From contig CM072525.1 of assembly GCA_036898135.1 (NCBI GenBank), positions 54,192,299-54,256,298 of the forward strand: a stretch of 64,000 nt of DNA, in the 5' to 3' direction. The notes beneath the pieces are model-generated. The model saw only the letters and a program-made list of their open reading frames with translations. It did no database searches and was not told the origin of the DNA. This DNA comes from Oncomelania hupensis. Its lineage: Eukaryota; Mollusca; Gastropoda; Littorinimorpha; Pomatiopsidae. This document shows, piece by piece, positions 34,185-45,859 of this stretch (the stretch's first letter is position 1; every line of letters starts with the position of its first letter). The position numbers and the translations under genes were made by a program.

Positions 34185-35756
34185 GTCAGTATACACTGTT
34201 GTCTTGTGCAATCAATGCAATCAATATAAACTGTTGTGTTGTACAACCAATGTAGTCAATACACACTGTTGTCTGGTACAATCAATGAAGTCAATATACA
34301 CTGTTGTCTCGTACAACCAATGTAGTCAATATACACTTTTATCTGGTACAATCAATGTAGTCAGTATACACTGTTGTCTTGTACAATCAATGTAGTCAAT
34401 ACACACTATAGTCATGTACAATTAATGTAGTAAGTATACATGACTTGTGTACAATCAATGTAGTCAGTATACATTGTTGTCTTGTACAATCAATATAGTC
34501 AGTATACATTGTTGTCTAGTACAATCAATGTAGTCAGTATACACTGTTGTCTAGTACAATCAATGTAGTCAGTATACATTGCTGTCTAGTACAATCAATG
34601 TAGTCAATATACACTGTTGACTGGTACAATCAATGTAGTCAATACACACTGTTGTCTGGTACAATCAATGTAGTCAATATACACTGTTGTCTCGTACAAC
34701 CAATGTAGTCAGTATACACTGTTGTCTTGTACAATCAATGTAGTCAATATACACTGTTGTCTAGTACAATCAATGTAGTCAGTATACACTATTGTCATGT
34801 ACAATTAATGTAGTAAGTATACATGACTTGGGTACAATCAATGTAGTCAGTATACATTGTTGTCTTGAACAATCAATATAGTCAGTATACATTGTTGTCT
34901 AGTACAATCAATGTAGTCAGTATACATTGTTGTCTAGTACAATCAATGAAGTCAATATACACTGTTGACTGGTACAATCAATGTAGTCAATACACACTGT
35001 TGTCTGGTACAATGAATGTAGTCAATATACACTGTTGTCTCGTACAACCAATGTAGTCAGTATACACTGTTGTCTTGTACAATCAATGTAGTCAATATAC
35101 ACTGTTGTCTTGTACAATCAATGTAGTCAGTATACACTGTTGTCTTGTACAATCAATGTAGTCAAGATACACTGTTGTCTGGTACAATCAATGTAGTCAG
35201 TATACACTGTTGTCTTGTACAATCAATGTAGTCAGTATACACTGTTGTCTTGTACAATCAATGTAGTCAGTATACACTATTGTCATGTACAATTAATGTA
35301 AGTATGCATGACTTGTGTACAATCAATATAGTCAGTATACACTGTTGTCTTGTACAATCAATGTAGTCAATATACACTGTTGACTGGTACAATCAATGTA
35401 ATCAATATACACTGTTGACTGGTATAATCAATGTAGTCAGTATACCCTGTTGTCCTGTATAACCAATGTAGTCAATATACATCGTTGTCTTGTACAATCA
35501 ATGTAGTCAATATACACTGTTGTCTTGTACAAACAATATATTCAATATACACTGTTGTCTGGTACAATCGATGTAGTAGTCAGTATACACTGTTGTCTTG
35601 TACAACCAATATAGTCAGTATACACTGTTGTCTTGTACAACCAATATAGTCAGTATACACTGTTGTCTGGTACAACCAATATAGTCAGTATACACTGTTG
35701 TCTTGTACAACCAATATAGTCAGTATACACTGTTGTCTGGTACAATCAATGTATTC
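34165..35756 (+). repeat. 35-bp minisatellite carrying copies of the exon 1 end and splice donor
   Basis: Some 45 units of about 35 bp (CAATCAATGTAGTCAGTATA, then CACTGTTGTCTTGTA). Each contains CAATCAATG(T/C)A-GTCAGTATAC, which matches the last 11 nt of exon 1 plus its donor and first intron bases. Confidence 0.85.
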
Positions 35757-35892
35757 GAGAATGGACTGACTTGACACTTAGCGAAGCCATGAGGGTTGCT
35801 GAGTACAGAGAAAGATGGCGTACGCTGGTTTAACCATCATCCGTTGTGTCCCAACAAAGTTCGAGTTATGGGATAGGATAGAATAGGATAGG
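35757..35892 (+). pseudogene. LINE ORF2 3'-end remnant, third copy
   Basis: GAGAATGGACTGACTTGACA and the following TTAGCGAAGCC...GGTTGCTGA match the C-terminal LINE end at 31990-32100. It finishes with GGATAGGATAGAATAGGATA, the same tail type. It holds only the last tens of codons. Confidence 0.6.
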
Positions 35893-35995
35893 CCATAATT
35901 TCTTTTTCTTTTTTTTCTAGTCACTCATTTTCATGTTAAATATTGCCAGTTCAATAAGGAGCATGTGAGTCAATTGGGCTTTGCTTTTCTAGTTT
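35893..35995 (+). repeat. End of the dispersed repeat also seen at 24150-24240
   Basis: CACTCATTTTCATGTTAAAT, then AATAAGGAGCATGTGAGTC and TGGGCTTTGCTTTTCTA, match the right end of the repeat at 23584-24240. Confidence 0.65.
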
Positions 35996-36086
35996 TCTAT
36001 TTCTATGTTGTTGAGTGTCTAAAAAAGATATATTTGAATGGCTTGTCGTCTTTCTTGGTCTGTAGTTGAGTGTAGCGTTTTTACAG

Positions 36087-36108
36087 CACTGGGGACAGGA
36101 GCCGAGTG
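36087..36108 (+). pseudogene. Relict 5' edge of exon 2 with its acceptor, 9.3 kb upstream of the real exon
   Basis: GTTTTTACAG is followed by 22 nt (CACTGGGGACAGGAGCCGAG, then TG) that match the first 22 nt of exon 2 at 45389 with two transitions. The match then ends and minisatellite begins. It has a good acceptor and polypyrimidine tract but no exon body. Confidence 0.8.
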
Positions 36109-37082
36109 TTGAATGTATGGTGTGTGCAGTAGAGTGTTGAATGTATGGTGTGTGCAGCACTGAGTATTGTATGTATGGTGTGTGCAGTAGAGTGTTGAAT
36201 ATATGGTGTGTGCAGTAGAGTGTTGAATGTATGGTGTGTGCAGCACTGAGTATTGTATGTATGGTGTGTGCAGTAGAGTGTTGAATGTATGGTGTGTGCA
36301 GTAGAGTGTTGAATGTATGGTGTGTGCAGCACTGAGTATTGTATGTATGGTGTGTGCAGTAGAGTGTTGAATGTATGGTGTGTGCAGTAGAGTGTTGAAT
36401 GTATGGTGTGTGCAGCACTGAGTATTGTATAAATGTATGGTATGTGCAGTAGAGTGTTGAATGTATGGGGTGTGCAGTAAAGTGTTGAATGTATGGTGTG
36501 TGCAGCACTGAGTATTGTATAAATGTATGGTATGTGCAGTAGAGTGTTGAATGTATGGTGTGTGCAGTAGAGTGTTGAATGTATGGTGTGTGCAGTAGAG
36601 TGTTGTATGTATGGTGTGTGCAGTATAGTGTTGAATGTATGGTGTGTACAGTAGAGTGGTGAATGTATGGTGTGTGCAGTAGAGTGTTGAATGTATGGTG
36701 TGTGCAGTAGGGTGTTGTATGTATGGTGTGTGCAGTAGAGTGTTGAATGTATGGTGTGTGCAGTATAGTGTTGAATGTATGGTGTGTGCAGCACTGAGTA
36801 GTGTATACATGTATGGTATGTGCAGTAGAGTATTGAATGCATGGTGTGTGCAGTAGAGTTTTGAATGTATGGTGTGTGCAGTAGAGTGTTGTATGTATGG
36901 TGTGTGCAGTATAGTGTTGAATGTATGGTGTGTGCAGTAGAGTGTTGAATATATGGTGTGTGCAGTAGAGTGTTGAATGTATGGTGTGTGCAGTAGGGTG
37001 TTGTATGTATGGTGTGTGCAGTAGAGTGTTGAATGTATGGTGTGTGCAGTATAGTGTTGAATGTATGGTGTGTGCAGCACTG
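36109..37082 (+). repeat. 28-bp minisatellite, first block
   Basis: Units of about 28 bp (GTAGAGTGTTGAATGTATGG, then TGTGTGCA), with interspersed CAGCACTGAGTATTG units that carry the first bases of exon 2. Long frames on both strands are products of the repeat. Confidence 0.9.
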
Positions 37083-37604
37083 AATAATAATAATAATAAT
37101 AATTTATTTTATAAAGCGCAATTCCAAACTAGAAGTCTGCTCAAAGCGCTCTCACGCATACTCTCACACAAGCTCTCGCACAATAAGAGACTGTACAACA
37201 CACTAAAACATGGTGTATATAAAAAAAAAAACAAAAAAAAAAACAGAAAAAAAAACAGATACATCTGACACCACATGCCTACAAACAAACACACACAGAA
37301 TTATTATAAGCAGCTAAAAACAATAAGATAAAATTCGTAAAAATACGCATGTCCAATAAAATTAAACAAAAGTATTTAAAAAAAAAACAAACAAACATAT
37401 ATACATATATTTTACATGTAAAAGATGTAAGAAACATTAACACACAACCAAGCATGGCTTTACGCAATCAAATACAATAGAATAAATACAATAAAATACA
37501 TTGACAGAACTTAATCCTGGTCCTCTGACTGAATGAGCCAGTTAAAAAAAAAAAGGTATAATTTTATGGAATAAAAAAGTTGACTGCCAAATTTCAAAAA
37601 CCCA
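37083..37604 (-). mobile_element. SINE-like insertion in the minisatellite
   Basis: The array is broken between CAGCACTGA and GTAGTGTATAC; intact units elsewhere (36785) join these. The insert, read on the minus strand, ends in GCGCTTTATAAAATAAATTA followed by (TTA)n, a tail like that of SINE B. I see no tRNA-like head. Confidence 0.55.
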
Positions 37605-37843
37605 GTAGTGTATACATGTATGGTATGTGCAGTAGAGTGTTGAATGTATGGTGTGTGCAGTAGAGTTTTGAATGTATGGTGTGTGCAGTAGAGTGTTGAA
37701 TGTATGGTGTGTGTAGTAGAGTGTTGAATGTATGGTGTGTGCAGTAGAGTGTTGAATGTATGGTGTGTGCAGTAGAGTGTTGAATGTATGGTGTGTGCAG
37801 TAGAGTGTTGAATGTATGGTGTGTGCAGTAGAGTGTTGTATGT
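37605..37843 (+). repeat. 28-bp minisatellite, second block
   Basis: The same units as 36109-37082 continue until the R2-like element begins at about 37844. Confidence 0.9.
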
Positions 37844-38296
37844 GGAAAATTCCAAATTTGGAAACGTCAGCAAGCTGACTTTTTCTTTGATACCCTGTTT
37901 ATTGCAGTGGCGGCACTTAGGACTGCGTGGAGGCCAGCTGGTGTTTGTGGGTCTATTTGCATGCCAGGTTGCTAAAGGTGGAGAGGGTGCCCGGCTTCTA
38001 GGCAGGCACTGAGACCCAGCTATCTCCCCGAGATTGAACGACCCGTTCCCCACTGACAACTTGTACCGATCCAAAGGGTAAACTCTTCCAGCTTCACGGG
38101 GTCAGTGGGGGCGGGGCCCTGACCGTAGAAGACAGTGGGCCTCATGCCGGACTCGTCAGCGGTCATCGGGCATTGGCATCCTCAGCCACCCCAGCCCATT
38201 TTGCGTTTCGACCAGTACCCACCGAGCTGCCCAATAACCGTCGCCACCCTCATAGCGACTCGGAACGGGTTAACGCGATCCCCACTTCGTTACGAT

Positions 38297-38323
38297 CCGG
38301 TGGTAAGGGGCATTTACCACCGG
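38297..38323. other. Perfect hairpin in the R2-like 3' untranslated region
   Basis: CCGGTGGTAA and TTACCACCGG form a 10-bp perfect stem around a 7-nt loop. R2-type 3' regions are bound as structured RNA by the element's own RT, so this could be part of that signal. Confidence 0.6.
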
Positions 38324-38620
38324 GCCGTGTTGTCCTCCATCGTGTCTAGTCACTAGAGGCTTCCACACTTTCTATCCCCCAGATCGATTGGGACCACAAT
38401 CTCGGGGAGACAGGAATAGTGCAGCGTCTTTACACGATGGCGTGTTGCCTTGGCTATAAGGATAGCTTTGGCTTTACCCCACCTCGGGTCACGTCCGTGT
38501 ATTGACGTTACTGAAGAACCTCGTCTGGATCACCTTACGGTCCCCTGGTTCCAGTCGAGGCCCCAGTCGCGGTAGATGTTATGGTAAAGGTTCGGTTGAA
38601 GGTGTCTTTAGCAAGGGCCT

Positions 38621-41074
38621 TCAGGCATCCATGAAACAGCCTACCAAGCGAGCTGTTCCTGCTAAAGCTCGTAGACACAACGCCCTCTGTGTGCTGCTTA
38701 TTGGAAGGTCCAGCTCCTCGAGCACACTGTCGTTGGCACCCGTCCACCCCCCTCTGGCACCAATTGCGAGCCCGAAGAACAAGACCCTCTCTAGGCTATG
38801 AGTCTCCATGATCACGCCGCGAAGCACTTCGTACTTTGCAACCTGAGCGCGAGTTGCCCTGTCCAGGGATGCCTGCATATCATCCCAAGTGACCGTGGAG
38901 TCTACTACAATCCCCACATTGTCCCGCGTGAAGAGCAGGTCGGGCTTCAGCCTGCCGCCTCCTGGGCTGTTATAAACCGGCTCCCAGAACACATTCCATC
39001 CATGCCTTTGTGCTTTATTAGCGAGGACGAGGCATAGCGAATTGTGTCTGAGTATGCGCTGCTCTTTCACCGCGGGACAGTGTCCAGATATATGCCCTAT
39101 GGTTTCCGTTTGGAACCCGCATTTCCTGCACCTGATATCGCGGCCGGGGGCAAGTCTGGCTCGCGCCATGCATTCCCGTGTTGGGATAGTGTTGGTTCTT
39201 AAGAGAAGAGCCTCAATCTTTTCGCGGTCAGTCAAAGTGTTGTCACGGATCCATGAATTACACTCTCTCACTGAGGCCCAGGTGTCCACGCCCTTGCCTT
39301 GAGTGCTTTGCCCGTTCCATTTGACTGCCCAGCGATCAGAGAAGTCCTCTTCTCTGAACAGGCACGTCCGGGGAGATCTTGGTTTCCCTCTCTCTGGGAT
39401 ACCACTGTCCCACGCAGTTTGAGGTCTGAGTGTGGGGAGCTTTTTGAATAGCTTTCCAAGAGATTCGCCCACACCCAGCTGCGTAGCCCAGTATCTCACC
39501 CTTTCCGTGGTCTGCTCGCTGTGTACAATTTTTTCCCATCCTCTAGCCTGCTCCCTGGGTATTATGTCTTCCAAACATGGGATACCCAGTCCTCCCGTTC
39601 TGGTTTTTGCGTAGAACACGCAATTGGTTATACCATTGGGGAGGTGAAGCCAATCTTTCAAATGTCGCCTGATCTCACTGTCGAGGCACTGGAGTTGAGT
39701 GGTGCTAGGATTTGTATGCACGAGTCTTACTCGTAATCTAGGCAGCACGGTGCTTCTCCAGATTTCCAGTTTCTGGAAAGGCTTCAGCTGAGCGCGGGGA
39801 ATCCGATCATTCCAGACGGAAATCAGGTCTTCGACGGTGCGTTTGTAAGCCATGCCCGTCCAAGGCCCAATCATCTTCCCTAGGTATCTAACCGTGTCGT
39901 CAGGGTCCACCCACGGTATGTTCTCTCCCTGCAAGATGTAGGGAGTTGTGTTGTTAACAGTGAATTCCTTCCGGCTAGACACCAGGTGAAAAATGACCGA
40001 CTTGCCCACGTTCAGTCTTAGGCCTGTGTTTTCGCAGAATTGCTGTACTATCTGGAGGTTTTGCTCCATATCCTGCTTTGATCCTGCCAGCACGGCCGTG
40101 TCGTCTGCATAAGCGAGTGCCGACAAGTTCGTTTTGCCTACTCGTGCACCGCATCCCTCTTTCTGGAGCTCACAGTATAGTGGATCAATGACGGCATTGA
40201 AAAGAATCGGGCTGAGTGGACACCCTTGCTTTACCCCGCACTTGATAGGAATTGATCCTGTGCGACCCTGCTTGGTTTCAAATTTCGCAGTGGCTCCCCG
40301 ATAAAGGTCCTGCACAATGTCCCTAAATCGCTTGTCCACCGAACGTCTGGATAGGCCCTTTTCAATCAGCCAGTGTGGTACTGTTTCAAAGGCTTTCTCC
40401 AGGTCAAGCAGGGCGACGATTGCAGTGCCCCCTTCTTTTTTCACCTTCTTGATGTAGTGTTCAAGAAGGACCGTATTCTGTTCGACACCCGGGGCCGGAA
40501 TGAAGCCTCTCTGTGACGGGTGCAGCGTGACATTAGCTGTAAGCCTCTTGGCAAGTATCTTCGTGTATAGACGAAGAAAGGTAGATCCGATGGACAGTGG
40601 ACGCCAGCTGGCTATGTCCTCAGGCTTGCCCTTTCCTTTCGGCAGGAGGATTGAACGTGTCTCCTTGAGGGAGGCCGGGACTCTCCCTGTGGTCAGCCAT
40701 ATATTGAATAGGCCCGTGATTAGGTGACCGCTTTCCTTCCTGTGGGCTATGCTCTGTTTGAATTGCCTGGGTGTGATGCCATCTGGACCCGGCGCGCTGT
40801 TCTTGTCCATACCTCGGATCGCGGCCGTGACCTCACGGAATGTGAGCGCCCTCATCAAACCGGGGTTAACAGCTTCTGGTGGGTTGGTAGGGTCTGGGAC
40901 CTTGCGGCTCTCCTGCAATCGGTCATAGTATTTATTTATCAGATGGATCGAAGTACTCTTTTTGTAAATGTGATCCCTATCGCTCTCTGTCATGGGCGCC
41001 TTCAGCAACGCAGCTGTACCGCCGAGTCGTGGTTTGTCCACTAGGTGTGGGCTTTCAGCCTCTGCTATGTGCAC
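38621..41074 (-). pseudogene. R2-like reverse transcriptase with CCHC and restriction-like endonuclease
   Basis: The 817-codon frame has RT motifs APGPDGI (94-100), LDLEKAFETVPH (223-234), GVKQGCPLSP (280-289) and the catalytic AYADD (321-325). After the thumb come a CCHC zinc motif C-x2-C-x8-H-x4-C (649-666) and the restriction-like endonuclease signature RLKPD with x12 then Asp (708-725). This domain order is specific to the R2/NeSL/R8/Hero-type LINEs, in which one protein nicks the target and primes reverse transcription. All catalytic residues are present and this part has no stop. The N-terminal part is joined from another frame (41065-41883) through a frameshift at about 41075, so I call it a pseudogene of a nearly intact copy. 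Confidence 0.85.
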
Positions 41075-41883
41075 TGTTTGAATGACTTCCCCTTGCGTGG
41101 CTTGGCTTCGGCCGCGTCTGCTTGGCAGACGTTTGTATGTTTCTGCGCCACTGGCTCTTGCCCCCCGCTGACTTTGTGCTCTCTCAGAGGATTTGAGTCA
41201 ATGCCAGTACTGTCTGGGGGGATTGCCTTTTCCTGCATTTGGGGGTTTTTACTTTTAGTGCCCGGGGGATTTCCCCTCATAGCCACCTTTGCCGATGTTT
41301 TTGGCTGCCTTGTATCTGTGGCACTCGGGGCAGACTGCGTGCTGTCTTCATTGCCTTTGTTCTTGTGCTTTTCAGAGAAAATGGTTTTGAATGTCTCCTC
41401 TATTTTGCTTAATGGGATTTCACACCTTGAGTTACTTGATCCATCTAATATATCTTTGACCAGAGCCTTTCTCGCTTTATCCCAGCGTTGCTGTGTACTC
41501 CGGTAGATGAGGGCTTTCTCCTTGGTCTTGCCCTTCACCCTCTTCCTTCGTCCGAGACCTCCACCAAGCGGCCTGCTTTTGCCACCTCCTAGATGTTTCT
41601 TAGGTGGCTGCTCTGGAAGCTTTGAACAGAATGTCCTCAATATAGCAAAGCTTCTCTCCGTTATCGCATCGGCCTCATCCGGTCTCGGGCATTCCCCAGA
41701 AAACACGCACTTTGTGGCCTGAGCCAGTGCATCTGCGGTTTGGAGCTGGAGTGGTGAAAGCTCGCTGGTCTCGGTTTCTGAGTCCTCATCAGACGATATG
41801 TATTCCTCTCCGGGTGACGGGGTTGTTTTCCCTTTGGCCACACACCGAAGCTCGACGTGGGCTGTGTTCAGGGACCGAGCCAA
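41065..41883 (-). pseudogene. R2-like ORF, middle linker segment
   Basis: This 273-codon frame lies between the zinc-finger/Myb region and RT. It is Ser/Pro/Lys-rich with an acidic patch (YISSDEDSETETSE) and a basic stretch (LGRRKRVKGKTKEKALIYRS), as in the low-conservation spacer of R2 proteins. It overlaps the RT frame by 10 bp in another register, which marks a one-base frameshift. Upstream it is out of frame with the zinc fingers because of the homopolymer at 41995-42012. Its ATG is probably not a natural start. Confidence 0.65.
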
Positions 41884-41994
41884 GAGGGAGTCCCATGCTC
41901 CGATTTGTTCATTCGGAATAGCATCTGGGATGGTGTTGTACTTAGTTGGAAGGGGTTTTCTGGCTTGGGCTTTACTCCCCTGCTGTTTCTCTTT

Positions 41995-43066
41995 GGGGGG
42001 GGGGGGGGGGGGATCCTTTCAGTATGTCCTGAACGGCTTTGGTGGTCCGCTTGCTTCGGATCTGTTCTACACTGAAGCAGTATCCGGCTGCTGCTATGTC
42101 TACTTGAGCAGTGGGAGCGTAATTTGTCTGTTTTCCGCTTTTGCGTATAGCTGCCACCAAGATCTTAACAGCCGTTGGATCCCATCTGGTCTTGATTTCG
42201 CCCTGTGGTCCTTCTTTTGCCAGTCTTGTTTCTTCCCCCTTCCTCCTTTTCCTCTCCCTCTCTCTTTCCTCAGCTGCGATCCTCCTCTGGTTTGCCCACA
42301 TCGGGTGTCTATGTCTGATGTGTTGACTCAGACCGCTTTCCTTACGAAATCTTTCATTGCACTCCGTGCAGACCTGCGGGTGTGTCACTTCGGACCTTAG
42401 GCGTCTGTTCGGATTACAGTGGGGAAAGTGAGTCTCCAGTCTGTGGATGTTCGTGTACATGACATGGCATCCCCGACAACAGAACAGCTTTGGCTGCAAG
42501 CCGTGTGTTTTTCGCTCGTGATTCAAGAGATCACGAGCCTTCAGGAAAAGCAGCTGACACACAGGGCATCTGTATTGCTCACTTGGCATCGTGAAGCATG
42601 TCTCAGTGTCTGCCCTTAGGTCCTCTTCCGCAACCGATGTGCCATTTTCTTCGGTATGGACCAGCGAAGGGTCCTCATTTGGTCTTGTTTGTGGTCCATT
42701 GTCTGTCGTGGTCCAGACAGTGTCCTGCTGGACCCGCTCAGTGCCTGCTGTTCGCTCATACACTTGAGTGGTAATCGTCACGTGTCTGGTTGGCGTCAAT
42801 GGGGACCCACCCGAGACGGGCATTGTTACGTCATCGGACAGGTGTAAGTGACACGGACTGATACCTTGATCCGTATCAATGCCGATTGTGATGGGCCGGC
42901 GCCCAACGTTATTCTGTTTATTTGTGTTCATGGGATTTTGGTAGGTAAGAACTCCGTAGAGAGGAGCACAGCCGCCTGTGCCCCTTTTTTGACACAACTG
43001 TGTCACCGGTTCGCCGGTTCGCCCCCATGGCAGGTTTGGCACGATATAACGGATGGCTATATCACA
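41995..43066 (-). pseudogene. R2-like N-terminus: three zinc fingers and a Myb-like region
   Basis: Three zinc fingers lie at about 42310-42580: CPVCQLLFLKARDLLNHERK followed by TH (C2H2), CRGCHVMYTNIHRLETHFPH followed by C (CCHC-type), and CTECNERFRKESGLSQHIRH followed by RH (C2H2). A Lys/Arg-rich hinge and a Myb-like segment (TRWDPTAVKILVAAIRKSGK) follow. R2 elements of the three-finger group use these domains to bind their target site. The frame is broken by an 18-G run at 41995-42012, which could be a real indel or a sequencing artefact. The N-terminal start codon is uncertain, and upstream codons read into minisatellite. Confidence 0.8.
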
Positions 43067-45388
43067 CAGTATAGTGTTGAATGTATGGTATGTGCAGTAG
43101 AGTGTTGAATGTATGGTGTGTGCAGTAGAGTGTTGTATGTATGGTATGTGCAGTAGAGTGTTGAATGTATGGTGTGTGCAGCACTGAGTATTGTATAAAT
43201 GTATGGTTTTAGCAGCACTGAGTGTTGTATAAATGTATGGTGTGTACAGCACTGAGTATTGTGTGTATGGTGTGCGCTACCTTGAGTGTTGTATGTATGG
43301 TGTGTGCAGCACTGAGTGTTGTGTGTATGGTGTTTGCAGCACTGAGTGTTGTATCTATGGTTTGTGCAGTAGTGTTGTGTGTATGGTGTTTGCAGCACTG
43401 GCGATAGGAACTGAGTGTTGTGTGTATGGTGTTTGCAGCACCGAGTGTAGTATGTAGGGTGTGCGCAGCACTGAGTATTTTATAAATTATGGTGTGTGTC
43501 ACCGATTGTTGTATAAATAATGTATGGCGTATGCAGCACTGAGTGTTGTATCTATGGTGTGTGCAGCATTGGCGATAGGAGTTGTATGTATGGTGTATGC
43601 AACACTGATTGTAGTATGTATATTGTGTACAGTAGAGTGTTATACGTATGGTGTGTGCAACACTAATTGTATTATGTATATTGTGTGCAGTAGAGTGTTG
43701 TATGCATGGTGTGTGCAGCACTGATTGTAGTATGTATATTGTGTACAGTAGAGTGTTGTATGTATGGTGTGTGCAACACTGATTGTAGTATGTATATTGT
43801 GTACAGTAGAGTGTTGTATGTGCATGGTGTGCGCAAGACTGATTGTAGTATGTATATTGTGTACAGTAGAGTGTTGTATGCATGGTGTGTGCAACACTGA
43901 TTGTAGTATGTATATTGTGTACAGTAGAGTGTTGTATGCATGGTGTGTGCAACACTGATTGTAGTATGTATATTGTGTACAGTAGAGTGTTGTATGTATA
44001 GTGTGTGCAACACTGATTGTAGTATGTATATTGTGTACTGTAGAGTGTTGTATGTTTGGTGTGTGCAGCACTGAATGTTGTATGTATGGTGTGTGCAGCA
44101 CTGAGTGTTGAATGTATGGTGTGTGCAGCACTGAATGTTGTATGTATGGTGTGTGCAGCACTGAATGTTGTATGTATGGTGTGTGCAGCACTGAATGTTG
44201 TATGTATGGTGTGTGCAGCACTGAGTGTTGAATGTATGGTGTGTGCAGCACTGAATGTTGAATGTATGGTGTGTGCAGCACTGAGTGTTGAATGTATGGT
44301 GTGTGCAGCACTGAGTGTTGAATGTATGGTGTGTGCAGCGCTGAGTGTTGAATGTATGGTGTGTGCAGCACTGAGTGTTGTATGTATGGTGTGTGCAGCA
44401 CTGAGTGTTGTATGTATGGTGTGTGCAGCACTGAGTGTTGTATGTATGGTGTGTGCAGCACTGAATGTTGAATGTATGGTGTGTGCAGCACTGAGTGTTG
44501 TATGTATGGTGTGTGTACAGCACTGAGTGTTGTATGTATGGTGTGTGCAGCACTGAGTGTTGTATGTATGGCGTGTGCAGCACTGAGTGTTGTATGTATG
44601 GTGTGTGCAGCACTGTTGTATGTATGTATGGTGTGTGCAGCACTGTTGTATGTATGGTGTGTGCAGCACTGAGTGTTGAATGTATGGTATGTGCAGCACT
44701 GTTGTATGTATGGTGTGTGCAGCACTGAGTGTTTTATGTATGGTGTGTGCAGCACTGTTGTATGTATGGTGTGTACAGCACTGAATGTTGTATGTATGGT
44801 GTGTGCAGCACTGAGTGTTGTATGTATGGTGTGTGCAGCACTGAGTGTTGAATGTATGGTGTGTGCAGCACTGAGTGTTGTATGTATGGTGTGTGCAGCA
44901 CTGAGTGTTGTATGTATGGTGTGTGCAGCACTGAGTGTTGTATGTATGGTGTGTGCAGCACTGAGTGTTGTATGTATGGTGTGTGCAGCACTGAGTGTTG
45001 TATGTATGGTGTGTGCAGCACTGAGTGTTGTATGTATGGTGTGTGCAGCACTGAGTGTTGTATGTATGGTGTGTGCAGCACTGAGTGTTGTATGTATGGT
45101 GTGTGTACAGCACTGAGTGTTGTATGTATGGTGTGTGTACAGCACTGAGTGTTGTATGTATGGTGTGTGCAGCACTGAGTGTTGTATGTATGGTGTGTGT
45201 ACAGCACTGAGTGTTGTATGTATGGTGTGTGCAGCACTGAGTGTTGTTTGTATGGTGTGTGTACAGCACTGAGTGTTGTATGTATGGTGTGTGTACATCA
45301 CTGAGTGTTGTATGTATGGTGTGTGCAGCACTGAGTGTTGTATGTATGGTGTGTGCAGCACTGATTGTTGAATGTATGGTGTGTGCAG
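43067..45388 (+). repeat. 30-bp minisatellite leading into exon 2, with acceptor copies
   Basis: Units settle to exactly 30 bp (GTGTGTGCAGCACTGAGTGT, then TGTATGTATG) from about 44050. Each carries GTGTGCAG followed by CACTGAGTG, a shortened copy of the exon 2 acceptor and first bases. Intermediate units at about 43398 and 43566 still contain the GGCGATAGGA block of the exon start. A sub-block at 43590-44045 has about 58-bp units with TGTATATTGTGTACAGTAGA. Very long frames on both strands arise because 30 is divisible by three. Confidence 0.9.
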
Positions 45389-45478
45389 CACTGGGGATAG
45401 GAGCTGAGTGCAATCAAACCGCCGACAGCACTGCCGCTTGTGCACAAGGCACCGAGTGTGATATCGACAGCACATGTA
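45389..45478 (+). CDS. Exon 2 in window, four-Cys module
   Basis: The 90-nt exon (30 codons) is phase 1-1, with acceptor GTGTGTGCAG and donor GTCAGT. It encodes LGIGAECNQTADSTAAC, then AQGTEC, DIDSTC: spacing C-x9-C-x5-C-x5-C. The acceptor is formed by the last unit of the 30-bp array rather than by a pyrimidine-rich tract; the older acceptor appears to be the relict at 36081-36086. NQT is a possible glycosylation site. The final codon is split as TGT A|GT, as in exons 1 and 4. It is part of the same extracellular-type modular protein as the other four exons. With no transcript data the exon call rests on phase, size and cysteine pattern. Confidence 0.75.
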
Positions 45479-45859
45479 GTCAGTATTATGATGTTAACCG
45501 ATGTTGCTTTAGCACGTCTGAGTTCCTACTGACAGTCAGATCAAAGAGCATAGATTATAAGAGGGAGAACTGAGCTGACTTGTATAGCAAAATTGCGAGA
45601 CACGAGATACACGATTACCTCCCCTGTCAACTTGCTCAAAGTGGGCTATAAGCAGTTCAACATTGTGTTTGTATTTTTGTTTTTATTCTTTTTTTACGTA
45701 CCTTTTGCATTTCTTTGTAGGGGAAATTTTGCTGGACAGTATTTTCATGAAATATACTAACATTCATCAGAAAATAACAATATTTTGTATATTTTTTTAT
45801 CCCCCCCCCCTATTATTTTTTATTGATTTCTTTGTTAGTAACAATAGGCTTATATATTT
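45479..45859. other. Intron 2 start, no feature
   Basis: AT-rich intron sequence with a short poly-C run near 45800. No donor-side array follows exon 2. Confidence 0.5.

Larger units (their letters stand above)
37844..43066 (-). mobile_element. R2-like non-LTR retrotransposon inserted in a minisatellite
   Basis: A 5.2-kb insert, 5' end at about 43066 and 3' end at about 37844, is flanked on both sides by the same minisatellite. It encodes zinc fingers, a Myb-like region, RT, a CCHC knuckle and a restriction-like endonuclease in the order of R2 elements. Coding is broken by two frameshifts. No 28S rRNA target sequence flanks it. Confidence 0.85.

Noticed and set aside
36019..37080. 353- and 253-codon minus-strand frames through the 28-bp array
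   Set aside because: Same artefact of the minisatellite; the frame drifts with unit length.
43209..45475. Very long minus-strand frames (734 and 611 codons) rich in HTIHTTLSAA or HTPYIQHSVL, and matching plus-strand VVCMVCAALS frames
   Set aside because: They are the 30-bp minisatellite read in different frames; open because 30 is divisible by three and the unit lacks stops. No start context, no domain, and all frames behave alike.
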